Source: Corallium rubrum (lineage: Eukaryota; Cnidaria; Anthozoa; Scleralcyonacea; Coralliidae). From it: a stretch of 64,000 nt of DNA. This document shows, piece after piece, positions 21,167-31,462 of the stretch. The first letter of the stretch is position 1, and each line of letters begins with the position of its first letter. The position numbers and the translations under genes were made by a program. The DNA is taken from the NCBI GenBank assembly GCA_964035015.1, contig OZ036000.1, positions 7,591,259 through 7,655,258 on the forward strand, in the 5' to 3' direction. The notes under the pieces were generated by a model. That model was given only the letters and a program-made list of their open reading frames with translations, was not told where the DNA came from and searched no databases.

Positions 21167-24100
21167 GTTCAATAACACTTGATCTCAAAGTGCTCGATAC
21201 CGAAGTAGAGCGAGATAAAACTTTACTAAAATGGATAAAAAGCTAAAATAAGATTACTGCAGTTTCACGCACTAGGCGATATATAGTTTAACCCAAAGAT
21301 TCTTCAAAGCCGACTTTACTCCGAATCGATTATAAAGCTCAGTATGGAGATTACACCAATAGAACACAAATTGTTTTGAACTAATTAATTTTTTTCAAGT
21401 ACTCACTCTCCTTCTCTTACCCATTGCACACTCATGTACATATTTACTAAACATTTATTAAATGGAAGGTGAAGGTCCCGTATAGACATTATTGCCTGTA
21501 GTCGAAATATCTTACGTCCTTCACACAATAAGTACCTTTCTGAGAAACACGCCTGTTGTGTATCCCGGGGCAACAGAGAAACCCTCTTCGTCAGGAAATG
21601 GTCTGTAGTTAGACTTGTGAATAACAACACGTGCTCCAGCTGCGGGCGACACACGATCAATATACTCATCTTGTTCAATAAACAACGATAAACTAAGACC
21701 TAAAATATATACACAAGAAATACTATATATTTTTAGTTAGTTAGAGACTTTATTTCAAGAGGGTAACCGACCTGACATTAATAAAAATTATAAACTTGTG
21801 GCCCACTATATAGAACAAACTATTTTTGCTACAACTATAAGGAAATGAACAAGTCATTTTTCTATATACCGTTATATGGACCAGTTCCTGTCACTTGAGC
21901 ATCAACTGTACTTGTATTGAACGTAAAACAGTTTCCATAAATGAAATTTTGAAATACGTCAAAGTGACTACAAAAACGACAAGAACAAGAATTTCAATCG
22001 ATAACTTCAACGTCAAATTATCTTTGTTAACCGTTTGACTACCCTTTGAGCACGGGTGCATGGATAGCCGGTACTTGGATGGGGGTGACCGCTTGGGAAT
22101 GACCCCATTGTCGAGCTTGCATGGGACTTATGTGAGTATAAAGGTGTAGTTGATCTCTCCTGTGCTTCGAGGATTTTTCGCCGGGTTCTCCGGTTTTCCT
22201 CCCTCTGTAAAATCAACACCTGTGATCTAGATCACCTGTGATCACCTGTGATCAGATGTTATAGCTGTGCGGAGCCGTGGTCTGAACTGTGTTGTATGGC
22301 GGCTGCCTGCATGGAGCGCCTTTGATATGCCTTCGACACGGCCACGTTGATCTGCATCCTTCACAATTCAGCCACTGGCTGCAAGTTAAGGATGATTAGC
22401 CCCCTAGTCCTGGTAAAATCGTCGTTTGGCCGATGGCCGGTCTTGGAATCAAAAGGTTAACTGAAACCGTTAATAGGCCTAAGTCAAACGTCGCTCTTCT
22501 CATGCGCCGAACCTATAATGATAAGGAGGTAAACCCTTTGTACTGGATATGCTGATTTAGGTTCGGCGCATGAGAAGAGCGACGTTTGACCTAGCGTGCT
22601 GCGTAGGCAGTGTAGAAACAACAATTGAAATGTTTAACGTTTCGAGCGAAGGCCCTTCGTGAGAGATGCTGAAACGTGACGAAGGGCCTTCGCCGTCGAA
22701 ACGTTAGACTCCTACGTTCTCTGTTTCGGCAGTATATCTAACCTTGCTATAAGTTATAGTTACTTATGGCATATAATTTAACTAACCTGGGATGGCAAAC
22801 ACTTCCTTGCCACGAACAAATTGCAATAAAATCTTCTTTTTGATGACCTAATGCTTCGATATCTTTCTTTTTCATCTTCCCTATATTCTTCAGATAATCC
22901 TTAAACGCTTGCATATCTTTACTTGGCGGAAGCACCGTAGCATTTCCACCACTTTCGGCTGTCTTATTTTCTGTCACGTTCACTACAATGCGACTCATAT
23001 TCGCTTTTAAAAAACTCAAATAACTCTTAGTTCTTGTCATTTCGTCGGCCATTTTTGACGTCGTAAGTTCAATGATACTTAACCTTGATTGTAAATCTCT
23101 GACGTCGCTTTCAAGTGAATCCTGAGTGAGCAGAGTATCGTTAAGTGATGCCCATAGAGCAGAAATGTTTGAAAGTATATTATTATACGCGTCTTGGTTT
23201 ATTGACGAGGAATTACTTTCATGAACTAGTGTATCTAATTTAACTTTATCTGCATCCACAATTTTTTTGATGTTTTCCAAATCTTTCAAAAAATCCTGAC
23301 GTTTAACTCTTTTTTTGCTGTTTAAGTTACGAGTAATGGACGCTAACTGTTCTTCGATGTTATCCAAATGATAAACTACGTCGTTCTCTGGCTTGGCATT
23401 CGTTGAAGACTCGTCTGTGGTTTCTCTTCCACTGCGAGAAGGTTTTCTCGTTCTTTGGCTTAACGGCATTTGCTTCGTTCCTTCTGGTTCACTTTTGTTC
23501 ATTTTCTTCATCCACCTATATAGCCAAATAAATACGTTACTATACAGTCAAAATGGAAATACCTTCCCATGCACTTCTACCTCTGTAGTTTGTTGTGTAT
23601 TACTGTATTTCTGTAGTCGCACTGGAGCGTATGATAATTTTTTGGTCGAAAAACGTGAATAAAAATCATTATAATTTAGCTTCCATGGAAGTTAATCATA
23701 TTATAATATAACAAATGTTTCTTCCAAATCGGTGCCAACAAACAAATATTTATCAATTATTGGACGAGTCGGAGCAAAATATCATGATTTGTCAGTGGCG
23801 AGCTACTAGTTATTTGCCAATGCCGAAGGCAGAGGCAAATAACTAGTAGCGAGACACTGACAAATCATGATATTTTGCGATAGACGAGTTCAATAATTGA
23901 TTTATCATTCATAAAATAGTTAAAAATTTGAAATGCCTGAAGTAAGAGATCGCCACTCTTCTCTCTGTCTTCGGCATACTAAAATCTTCGTAAAACTTAC
24001 TTTTTGTTGGCACGAGTCTTGCTTTTTATCTCACTAAAACTTCCTTTTCACTATTTCTTTTCTGAAGTACATTGTCGTTAAGGATGCTTCCAAATACTCT

Positions 24101-24958
24101 CGATTATTTCCTCGGATAGCTGAAGAACTAGCCGCCATGTTTACGAAAATTATTTGCCGTCAGCAGCGTTATCGCGAGTGCACATGCTCATAAAATTATT
24201 TGCAGGAAGGAATTTCCATTTTGACTGTAAAACTGGCGGCATCCAACCAGTCTCAAATCTTATACACCACTTTCATAATGGCGAGCAATTTGAATATTCT
24301 GTGCATCTTAATAAGCCTTGCTCGACAACGAGGTCTGAAAGGCTCATTTAGATGCACAAAAAAATATTTAAAGCACCACGTGACACATTGTTTATATCAT
24401 GGCAATGCTCAGGCATGCCTTAATAACCGTGCTTTAATTTCATTAAAGCACAGTTGCTAGTGTTTGAAATTTTGAAGCCATATTGAAATTTTAAAGTCCT
24501 ATATCGTTTCATTCTGTCGAATGCCAGAAGATTTAAATCATTAAAGGGAGAACCCTCAAACATTCTGGGCAATAATTGGTTAGCCAAAATGAGTCTACTG
24601 CAGGTTCGAATTCCAGTCGTTGAGTTCTCTCTGGCGAGCGCACTGACAACCCAACGGCAGGAATTATCTAAGCCTAAGTTTGAAGCAATAGGGCGAAATC
24701 TTACCTGGATCTTCGGACCGGATTCAGGTTACAGATTGTGATTGCGGGAAACTCCATGACGTCATTCACTGTCACTTTTATCTGTGTCTCGATCGGATCA
24801 CTCAGGAAGAACAATACAAGCTCTTGTGTTTGATAGATACACATTGATAACGAACTGAGAAAAACCACCGTGATCGCCAAACGGTAAAATAGTGATTTGT
24901 TTTTCTTTACCTTTATATCAGGTTCCGGCGTTTGTTCTTTCCTGTCATCTTCCTCCAT
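12872..24958 (-). CDS. DEG/ENaC family sodium channel subunit, complete
   Basis: Eleven exons join to 1980 bases (659 codons plus stop) with every phase matching: 24958-24705, 23515-22787, 21967-21870, 21699-21536, 20877-20788, 19771-19714, 16904-16832, 15863-15806, 15470-15385, 14430-14355, 13165-12872. In order the product has a short cytoplasmic N-terminus, TM1 (LFYRLAITVVFLSSLSMCIY), the post-TM1 motif FPAITICNLNPVR, a coiled-coil insert, the palm/thumb region (FIYGNCFTFN, GLSLSLFIEQDEYI, AAGARVVIH, EEGFSVAPG), cysteine pairs C-x3-C and C-x-C, WPAE, NFLRIDIFFQEL, and TM2 with GGQLGLWIG and a GVS filter (GxS). No HG gating motif is obvious in the N-terminus. Family members are trimeric, amiloride-sensitive Na+ channels gated by acid, peptides or force; the ligand here is unknown. 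Confidence 0.93.
13180..14240. repeat. 7-bp satellite (CAGTGGA)n filling DEG/ENaC intron 10
   Basis: About 150 heptamers, mostly exact, carry variants such as GGAAACGTGGA, AGGAACAATGGA and CAGCGGA. Because 7 is not a multiple of 3 and the unit lacks stops, all six frames stay open for long distances. Those frames are artefacts. Confidence 0.97.
14355..14430 (-). CDS. DEG/ENaC exon 10: pre-TM2 strand
   Basis: It encodes KNFLRIDIFFQELMEQEMLQ and RYSYG, the conserved strand before TM2. It ends in phase 0 at GGG|GTGAGT. Confidence 0.95.
14431..15384 (-). other. DEG/ENaC intron 9
   Basis: No exon or named element is seen. Frames near 14784-15008 and 14995-15366 show no family resemblance. Confidence 0.6.
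15385..15470 (-). CDS. DEG/ENaC exon 9
   Basis: It encodes PSLLGELVRVKHNVVDLFEN and ITDFAQYF. Phase 0 in, phase 2 out at TTCAG|GTACGT. Confidence 0.9.
15806..15863 (-). CDS. DEG/ENaC exon 8
   Basis: It encodes TTTYNPMISSAIWPAERYL, the family's S-x-(A)-x-WP motif. Phase 2 in, phase 0 out at TTG|GTGAAT. Confidence 0.92.
16058..16605. repeat. Foldback element in DEG/ENaC intron 7
   Basis: Arms of about 100-120 bp face each other (TATTGGCAATAAAAATTAAA left, TTAATTTTTATTGCCAATA right; both carry AACTCGTCAAATGGTATAAG or its complement). The roughly 300-bp loop has an 88-codon frame of no known family. Confidence 0.85.
16832..16904 (-). CDS. DEG/ENaC exon 7 with GC donor
   Basis: It encodes QCVQQLEGLARKSKLPCYCP and SSC, then leaves in phase 2 at GCAG|GCAAGT, a textbook GC-AG donor context. 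The next exon restores Arg across the join. Confidence 0.92.
16955..17160. other. No gene seen (DEG/ENaC intron 6)
   Basis: A small hairpin GATGTGACGCCATGTGTCACATC is the only structure noticed, at about 16951-16973. Confidence 0.5.
17884..17962 (-). mobile_element. tRNA-like head (SINE), minus copy
   Basis: On the minus strand it has A box TGGCCCAATGGTTATAGCG, B box GGTTCGAGTCC, a cloverleaf-like acceptor stem with U-G pairs and a CTAGCAT anticodon loop (AGC, Ala-like). Its place in a repeated hairpin argues for a SINE and against a functional tRNA gene. Confidence 0.7.
18120..18201 (+). mobile_element. tRNA-like head (SINE), plus copy
   Basis: It is the mirror copy of the head at 17884-17962, with A box TGGCCCAATGGTTAGAGCG and B box GGTTCGAGCCC. 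One anticodon-stem pair is lost. Confidence 0.7.
19041..19513. mobile_element. hAT-like element with perfect 8-bp TSD
   Basis: Inverted ends CAGTGGCGTAAC and GTTACGCCACTG are flanked by identical CACACTAA (19033-19040, 19514-19521). It contains a 64-bp TA run at 19206-19269 and a GGGGCCCC-rich right half. No transposase. Confidence 0.93.
19206..19269. repeat. (TA)n microsatellite
   Basis: About 31 uninterrupted TA units lie within the hAT-like element. Confidence 0.97.
19714..19771 (-). CDS. DEG/ENaC exon 6: cysteine pairs
   Basis: It follows the acceptor TAATTTTGTACAG and encodes ACLKHCLSDEILRRCHCAG, the C-x3-C and C-x-C thumb cysteines. It ends in phase 1 at GGTG|GTCAGT. Confidence 0.93.
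19807..19832. repeat. (TA)n microsatellite
   Basis: About 13 TA units lie 35 bases upstream, on the minus strand, of DEG/ENaC exon 6. Confidence 0.95.
19875..20765. repeat. 5-bp satellite (AGTAC)n then (AGTGC)n, filling DEG/ENaC intron 5
   Basis: From 19876 to about 20467 the AGTAC pentamer repeats about 118 times with no visible error. The array then switches to AGTGC, with a few GGTGC and TGTGG interruptions, to about 20720, and back to AGTAC-like units. It occupies almost all of the 1016-bp intron between exons 5 and 6. All long frames here are artefacts of a stop-free pentamer. Confidence 0.97.
20788..20877 (-). CDS. DEG/ENaC exon 5
   Basis: A 30-codon phase 0-0 exon encodes TSTETVKPICDPDIEASYEH and ends KKYEYSQK at AAG|GTAATA. 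Its cysteine and Y-x-YS spacing suit the stretch before the C-x3-C pair. The downstream intron is satellite from close to its start. Confidence 0.88.
21103..21162. repeat. (TA)n microsatellite
   Basis: About 29 TA units follow TTCCTCATGAATTATTAATG, a palindromic motif shared with several MITE ends in the window. Confidence 0.95.
21536..21699 (-). CDS. DEG/ENaC exon 4
   Basis: It encodes LSLSLFIEQDEYIDRVSPAA, then GARVVIHKSN and PFPDEEGFSVAPGYTTGVF, a diagnostic DEG/ENaC palm segment. It ends in phase 0 at AAG|GTACTT. Confidence 0.96.
21870..21967 (-). CDS. DEG/ENaC exon 3
   Basis: It encodes SHFDVFQNFIYGNCFTFN and TGTGPYN, the conserved G-x-C-(Y/F)-T-F-N element. Phase 2 in, phase 1 out. 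Confidence 0.95.
22480..22746. ncRNA. Hammerhead-like foldback in DEG/ENaC intron 2
   Basis: A hairpin with 32-bp arms (GTCAAACGTCGCTCTTCTCA and complement, 22484-22589) is followed by TAGCGTGCTGCGTAGGCAGT and an inverted pair of hammerhead-like cores (GACGAAGGGCCTTCGCC then GTCGAAACGTTAGACTCC). The flank TTCGGCAGTATATCTAACCT matches copies at 3790 and 61380. Confidence 0.55.
22787..23515 (-). CDS. DEG/ENaC exon 2: coiled-coil insert
   Basis: It enters in phase 2 after TATATAG and leaves in phase 2 at CCCAG|GTTAGT. Most of its 243 codons form a hydrophilic region with heptad spacing (LDNIEEQLASITRNL; LESDVRDLQSRLSIIEL) and about seven N-x-S/T sequons. It ends with DFIAICSWQGSVCHP, the family's first conserved cysteine segment. 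Confidence 0.92.
23749..23908. repeat. Foldback element in DEG/ENaC intron 1
   Basis: Arms of about 60-70 bp (AAAATATCATGATTTGTCAG; GCTACTAGTTATTTGCC and complements) surround a short GCCGAAGGC centre. Confidence 0.88.
24705..24958 (-). CDS. DEG/ENaC exon 1: N-terminus and TM1
   Basis: It starts at ATG (MEEDDRKEQ). A charged stretch precedes TM1, and FPAITICNLNPVR follows it. It ends in phase 2 at TCCAG|GTAAGA. Confidence 0.95.
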
Positions 24959-26373
24959 TTAGGCTTAAAAAAGCAAGATTGTTTATTCGTTTAACGAGAA
25001 GTTAATCATTTCTTTTTGCGAAATGGTTATTTAGAAGAGAAGCTTTCAAATCGTAAAAATATGATTCTTGTTGTTTGAGACATGCGCAAAGAAAAGCTTA
25101 CATCCCACAATTGTTGGAAGCTTTATAAACAGGAATAAATAACGTTTTCTTCGTCAGTTCTTCTTTGGGTCTTTACTTCTGTATTGCGAAGGACTTTTCC
25201 GTTTGTGACGTCACAAATTAATTCTGAATTGGCGCGCTGATTGGTGCCGAAGTTCGAATTCAAATTACGTCATTTTTTCTCATCAATTGATAGCGTTAGC
25301 TAGTATACGAAAAATAAATAGTTTTTAATGTCAAGGGGTATTCTAGTTTGCCAAAATCTTAAAATTTTGGTATTTTTCTCAAAATTTGCAAGAATAAACT
25401 TGTAGCAGTTTAATTCATAGAATCGCGATTTCTGATTACGAGAATGGCTAAATTACAGAATATAGGTTTGCATGGCGATTTATAAGTTAAATGTACACAA
25501 TTTGCGCGTTTCACCATGTTTTATTTAAATTTTGAGCTTTCGGATCATGATATGTTGTGACATGTTTGTTTGCGTCAACATGTAATTGGCCTTCACGCTG
25601 TTGGTTTAAATTTGTCTTTGTGTTTGAATGGTCTTCGTTTTAGTTTATTTTGTGATACTATACATGTACTGTATTTAGTCAAGTTTAATGAAATTAATAA
25701 AATAAGAAATAAAGCTCAGAATTTAAACAAAACATGTTTGAAACCTTGTGAAACCCACAAATTGTGTACAACAATAGTTTCCCGCTCTTTTTTGGTTAGG
25801 GATCGCGCAGGCGCAAAACGTTTGAAAGCGGTGTCCTGTGGCGATATTCAATTTATAGTTCTGTTTCCATTTTGAATGTTTCATTATTTTGTTGTTTACT
25901 ACAGTAACTACGCATATAGTCTGTATATATAGCATATCGCTGTTTGACAATGATCAAACAGTTAGAAAAAGATACTGGAAGTAACGGAACTGAAGTTTTA
26001 TAAAATTGATTAAACATCACAGTGATATACGATGCGACTTAAACCACCCTTTGCTTTCTAGGATTCGTTTAATTTATACCTTCTTTTGAGGCGTTGAATC
26101 TTGAATGCCCTATCAGTTATTGATGAAAAATAATTCTTTTAGCACTGATTTAAAACTTAAAAGTTGTTAGCAAATATATCCATATCATTTAATAAATTGC
26201 AAACTTGATTGGACTAAACTACTGAACAGGCGTTGATGTACACAATTAGCGTCATTGATACGCTGGAACAAGCTGAAACGCGACTATTCAAGAGAACGTA
26301 TTTGCTTCCGTTGGACAGTCGCCCGAAAAGGTTCGTTTTCTAGATCTTGTCTCATGCACGTCAGTCTTTCAAG
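24959..26373. promoter_or_regulatory. Divergent intergenic region between the channel and galaxin-like genes
   Basis: The two start codons point away from each other, so this 1.4 kb must hold both promoters. No TATA or other element could be singled out with confidence. A 101-codon frame at 25570-25875 has no family resemblance. Confidence 0.5.
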
Positions 26374-26419
26374 ATGTTTAAACTGCTTCTTTGCGTGCTA
26401 ACGATGCAAGCAGGTGCAG
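26374..26419 (+). CDS. Galaxin-like gene exon 1: signal peptide
   Basis: ATG opens MFKLLLCVLTMQAGA, a classic short secretion signal, and the exon ends in phase 1 at GCAG|GTAAGA. The galaxin-like exon at 39401 enters with exactly the two bases needed, giving Ala at the join. The link across 13 kb is inferred from phase and from the need for a signal peptide. The intron holds a Mutator-like element, a Penelope fragment and a LINE inside a minisatellite. Confidence 0.65.
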
Positions 26420-26689
26420 GTAAGAAACATTAGTTTGTATATTTGATTAAGGAATATCTTATTTTAAAATGCACTACATGCTGAATAATGAATTCTACTG
26501 AGAATATTTGTTGATGGAGCTTGATTTCCCCTTGGGTGTTGTTCTTTCTAATTCACTTTCAAGAGATGTTTTGTGGATATTCTTAGTTCTTTCAAACCGC
26601 AGATTCTTCACCAAGCATTAAGCTTCATATATAGAATTGATTGCCTCTGGGATACCCCATTTAATATCGTTTTTATATCACTACACCAT

Positions 26690-27977
26690 TAGTCTCCCTC
26701 GCAGCCGTTGTTAGGGTCGCCGTCCCAAACTCGCTCCCCACCAGCGGCTGCTCACTCGAGCAACACATTCCATTCCCGCATCTGACCAATCGGAGCAAGC
26801 CTTCCAAAATCTGGAAAGCCGACTTCACCTTGGCATGTGGCATGTCCTTGCCTCGGTATTTTGATGGCGAGCAACTGCCAAGTGTGTGATTTACGTTTAA
26901 CCGTTTAAAATAAAAGATCTTAATCCCTATCAACGGAAAGCAGTTGTCCAATTTGTCCAAGGGAATACTGATATTTGTAAACTTTCCTACCCCTGTGTGG
27001 TAAATAGCTGATTTACCAAGCGCCGATACAATCTCAAAGGTTTCTGGCCATGGCGAAGCTTTTAATATGCAAGAACAAGTAATTCACCCACGAAGTCTTA
27101 GGATTTCTTTGGTTAGCTTGAGCAACATTGAAGAAAACAAATTAAAATACGTAGAAGAAGCAATATTCTCGATCGGTAGTTTAATACGCACACCTGAACG
27201 TCTGCGAAGGAGACTATACCTGGACCTGCTACATTTCGCAAACACTTGTAGCCTTTTTAAAAATTTTCGTACGGATTTATTGATATGAGCAGGAAGAACA
27301 TAATTAAAATACCATTCTTCGTAAATTTCGTGAACTTCTAAGCTAAACTACTCGAAATATTAACTTTCAAGTGTGTTTACACTACCAGTCGCTCTCTTGT
27401 TGTTCACCCCATTTCCGTCGGGCTTGTGTTTACATCTTTTATTTCGCCGACGCTCATAACTTCAACGCTTGTTTATCTGCATGTGGTGAAAGAGGATAAT
27501 CGAAATAGCATTCTTCAAAAATTCGGTGAAATTCTAAGCTATACTTCTGAAAATATTCGTTATTTCAAGTGCCGTGCGGTACGCAGATAATTTTCAGACT
27601 TCGGTAATGTAATTTGAGCACAGTGTGTCAACACGGCCAACTGAATATTTCTCTGATGCCCACACGCTTCACATTGACTTTTACGCACCTTTGTTTGCAT
27701 GGGCAGAAAGAACATAGTCAAGACATTATTCTTCGTAAATTTTGTAATGTTCTAAGCTAAACTTTTTGAAATATTAGCTTTCGATTAAACAAGTTTTACA
27801 CAACAACGCTTGCCTCGTCGCTCGGCAAAAGGCTGGCGTTTAATTTTAGCAGTGATCAATGCTGTAATTTCATTGGTTCATTATACAAAGGGAATGGAAT
27901 GTGTTGCTCGAGTGAGCAGCCGCTGGTGGGGAGCGAGTTTGGGACGGCGACCCTAACAACGGCTGCGAGGGAGACTA
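26690..27977. mobile_element. Mutator-like TIR element with perfect 9-bp TSD
   Basis: Inverted termini of about 85 bp, beginning TAGTCTCCCTCGCAGCCG and ending with the exact complement, are flanked by CTACACCAT on both sides (26681-26689, 27978-27986). A 9-bp duplication with long TIRs is typical of the Mutator superfamily. The 1.1 kb interior has no convincing transposase; a 73-codon frame at 27067-27288 is unmatched. Confidence 0.9.
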
Positions 27978-27986
27978 CTACACCAT

Positions 27987-30900
27987 CTCAGAGGAGGTTG
28001 GACAGCTGCCGCAAAGCATCATGGTCCAAACGCTAAAATTGATAAATTATCGATTCATTTGCATCTGACCGCCGACGAGGAATGAACTATGCCCGGTGGA
28101 CTAGATGCGCAAAAACTTTTGAAAACTCGTCACAGTTGATCCAGAATTGTTAAATCTGATAGTCAGAAATATACGAGAACAATTCGTGGTTATCATAGAC
28201 AATTAATATGATCAGATTGTGCTTTATTTGGCGTATATTCGTGACAATGGCGGATGGGCATTCAAGACTACTCAAGTTCCTTCGGATTCGACGCATTTTA
28301 TGTTACAATTAATAATGGAACAAATCAGAAACGAATTAGATGTTTACAACAAAGAAGGATTTGGTTGTGCTGTGCAACGTGTGATTCGTTACAACTGGAG
28401 AAAAGCGTGAGGTGAGAAATCAACATTATTTGTTGTTTAGTGGTTAATGATTTCCCTCTCAAATGTTTCCTATTCTATACTACCTTATGATGCATTTTCC
28501 GTGGTTTAATGTTTTGCATTCTGCAGTATTACTGTAAACTTCTATAACTGTTGTGTGTAACAATTATCTGGATCAATTAGATACAACTATCATCCTTGGT
28601 TTGTTTGGGGTTTTTCCCCCGATTTTTTAACAAACAGTCTTGTTTCCTTTTATACTTTATACTGTACTTGTAGTATCCCAAATTTTATAAAATTGTGAAT
28701 AAAGCTAGCTTAAAATTTATTATTCAATAACAATCTTGTATTTTTCTTTATAATTAAGGTGAATGAAAAATCGGGATAATTTATTGGATTGCCTCCAGAA
28801 TCTATTGATAAATTTGGTATATAACTGGACTGGTCAAATATTTCTATTTTATCAAATAAAGGGTATTTCCTGTATCCTCAATATATATGTAAATAAGGAA
28901 CTTGAATAAAATTAAAATGTCTTGTCTCAATATTGATCTTGGTCACTTCTATTCAATCAGGGCATTGTTACCATTTTAACATTGGTCCAACATTTTTGCA
29001 GTGAAGCAACCCCCCCCCCCCCCCCCCCCCCTGCCAAGAAAACATCAACTTTGGCCATTTAGAGATGGCATCAGAAAAGTTACTGTATTAAGGTAGACAT
29101 ATGAATGAACAATAAGACAGACAATGTCCAGCCCAAGGGTGTCTGTCTTAGACATAGTTCATAGCACTCAAAGGCAAAGGGATGAATAATAGCATTTGGA
29201 TTGTATAATAATATGCAAGATAATACTTCTGTGTTAAAATTTTATTAATTACGTCCACAATTATTATGCATTGCCTTATGTAATTATACAACATGACAAC
29301 ATGCAAAACTTCAAACTACATATTATTTGAATGTTATTCAGTAAAAGAGAATCCATCAATTTATCATTGTAAAAATCCAGTTCAGATTGGTGCTCGTGCC
29401 TGGGCACTCAGTCTGAACACCACCAAAGTAAGTTCTTCCAACACTTACATCTGTACTGTATCTCTTCACGTCCTGTAAAAACTACAATGTGATATGGAGT
29501 TATTAACTCTTCCATGTCTGAAGAGTTGACTGTACAGCCAATACCTAACTATTGTATTCACTTTGTGGGTACAAACCAAGGGGTGGACACAGGGCACATG
29601 CCCCCCCCCCCCCCCCCCCACTTGGAGTCCCCCTTTATAATTTTGCAACAAAAAAGACCTTTATCAGAAAACCTTTATCAGAAGACATGTGCCTCAAGGG
29701 TCATTTTAAAACTCTGCCCTGAAACAAGGTACTTTTGAAAGTGTACACTTCCCCCTGGCACCCCATCAGCTTGCTTCCCACATGGCCACATCACTGACTC
29801 AGTTGAAATGGACAACTAGGGCAAAAGGGATAATAAGTATTTGTATACTGAAAAACAATACGAACAACAAATTATAACAAATTAGCAAAAAATAAAAAAA
29901 TACTACAACCACAATATATTATTCACAATAACAATGACCAATAATAAACTACAAATAATCCACACATCAATTTTAATAATCATACTGCTGGCATGGAACA
30001 CGTTATTTAATATATAAAAAATATCTATACATATCAGTTCTGTATACAGATATAGCAGATCTTTAAGAAAGTTAAGTACATTCTGTATGCAGGCCTGATA
30101 TGTATACAATTTTTCCAGAATATGATGGTGTTTTTATACAGCGACGTCAGCGTTTTGGACCATAAGAACAGACAAATACCAAATTTTACTATGTAATAAT
30201 TGTCCACCACTCATTCTACACTTACTCTAAAGAATAAAGCTCGAAATATTAGGAAGCTTCCAAAATTCATGAGAGAAAAACAGGCTTTAGTGGCGAGAGG
30301 CTCTCTTAAATTATTGGGCGCCATCTTAGCGAAAGCCGAAATACCATGGTCGGTTCAACGGCGAATATCTCGAAAACGGTGAGGGGATCGCTGGGGATCG
30401 CCTCTATAGCATCCAAGATTAGACATTTCTTTAACTTATTACGCAAAAATTAGAGAATTCGAACCATGGGAATTCGAGATTTTTTGCTTTGAAGATTGTT
30501 GAAAAACCGGAAGTGGGGTCTTCGCTTAGCGCGACACGACCTACATAAACCATCAAAATAAAGTAGAAAAATACATTTACCTTGCAAAATCCTGCAGATA
30601 TGGATAGTCCAACAATATATGAAACCATATCACTGCTTTTTTAAAGAAAAAAATGAATGACAACAGCGTAATATTCGGTATTCTGAGTCCAATGCAAAAT
30701 TTTCAGCCGATCAAGGATAAGAAAATAGCGCAATTTCATTGGTCGACAATATCACGTGATAGCTGTCCTGTCTCCTCTGACACCATCTATAGACGATTGA
30801 AAATTATTTTGTGTCATGAAATCTTGAAATTTTTGAAGGGAGCATTCACTCTCAAAGCTCATCGCAGGCCAGTTCACACTGGCTTTTTTATCGCTGATTT

Positions 30901-31018
30901 TAATGCAATTTGGACAATTTGAAATCACTTTCTTTACTCGGCTCGATGCGCCCGAGCTGGTCACGAGGTTGACAGTATAAATTTATATTTTATTACCGGT
31001 GATGAATAATCTTTCTCA
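27987..31018. other. Galaxin-like intron, mostly featureless
   Basis: Two poly(C) runs, 22 bases at 29010-29031 and 19 bases at 29601-29619, are the main landmarks. Short frames at 28219-28410 and 30200-30382 have no family resemblance. Confidence 0.5.
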
Positions 31019-31334
31019 AACTCATTAATAATTCATGAGATAATCAATCAATCAGAAGCGCTGAATTGCACCACGTGAAGGGACTTGAAATACCAGGGAA
31101 GTACTGGGCAGAGGACTTGAAATATTATTTCCAGTCCAAGGACTGGAAATAATATTTCAAGTCCTTGGACTTGAAATATTACTTCACACAATCGGTTATT
31201 CATCCATACACTAATTACTAATGCACTAATTCATTTTGGGAATACACTAAGTGATTTTGAGAAGTCATGGAACGAATTCCTCGTACTTGAAAACCCGGTC
31301 TAGTCCTCTTTGTCGGCCTTTACATATTACATAC
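31019..31334. mobile_element. MITE with nested palindromes (copy 1)
   Basis: It begins CTCATTAATAATTCATGAG and contains the alternating motif CTTGAAATATTATTTCCAGT several times in both orientations. It ends GGCCTTTACATATTACAT. The same element lies in opposite orientation at 62602-62932. Confidence 0.88.
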
Positions 31335-31462
31335 AAATGGAGCAACGTGACTGGCTGATTGGTGCACACACTACAATTTTAGTTGGCTGATTTTTATCGG
31401 CTGGTCAACCGATAAAAAATCATATAAATAAGTTTTGTGGAAACACCACGTAAACTATTTCT

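Noticed and set aside
22013-22219. Minus-strand frame resembling a basic C-terminal tail
   Set aside because: It follows an acceptor-like TTACAG, but it lies between exons 2 and 3, which join perfectly without it, and TM2 and the tail are found at 12872-13165.
28219-28410. 63-codon frame ending near a GTGAGG donor-like site
   Set aside because: No homologous motif and no matching upstream or downstream exon.
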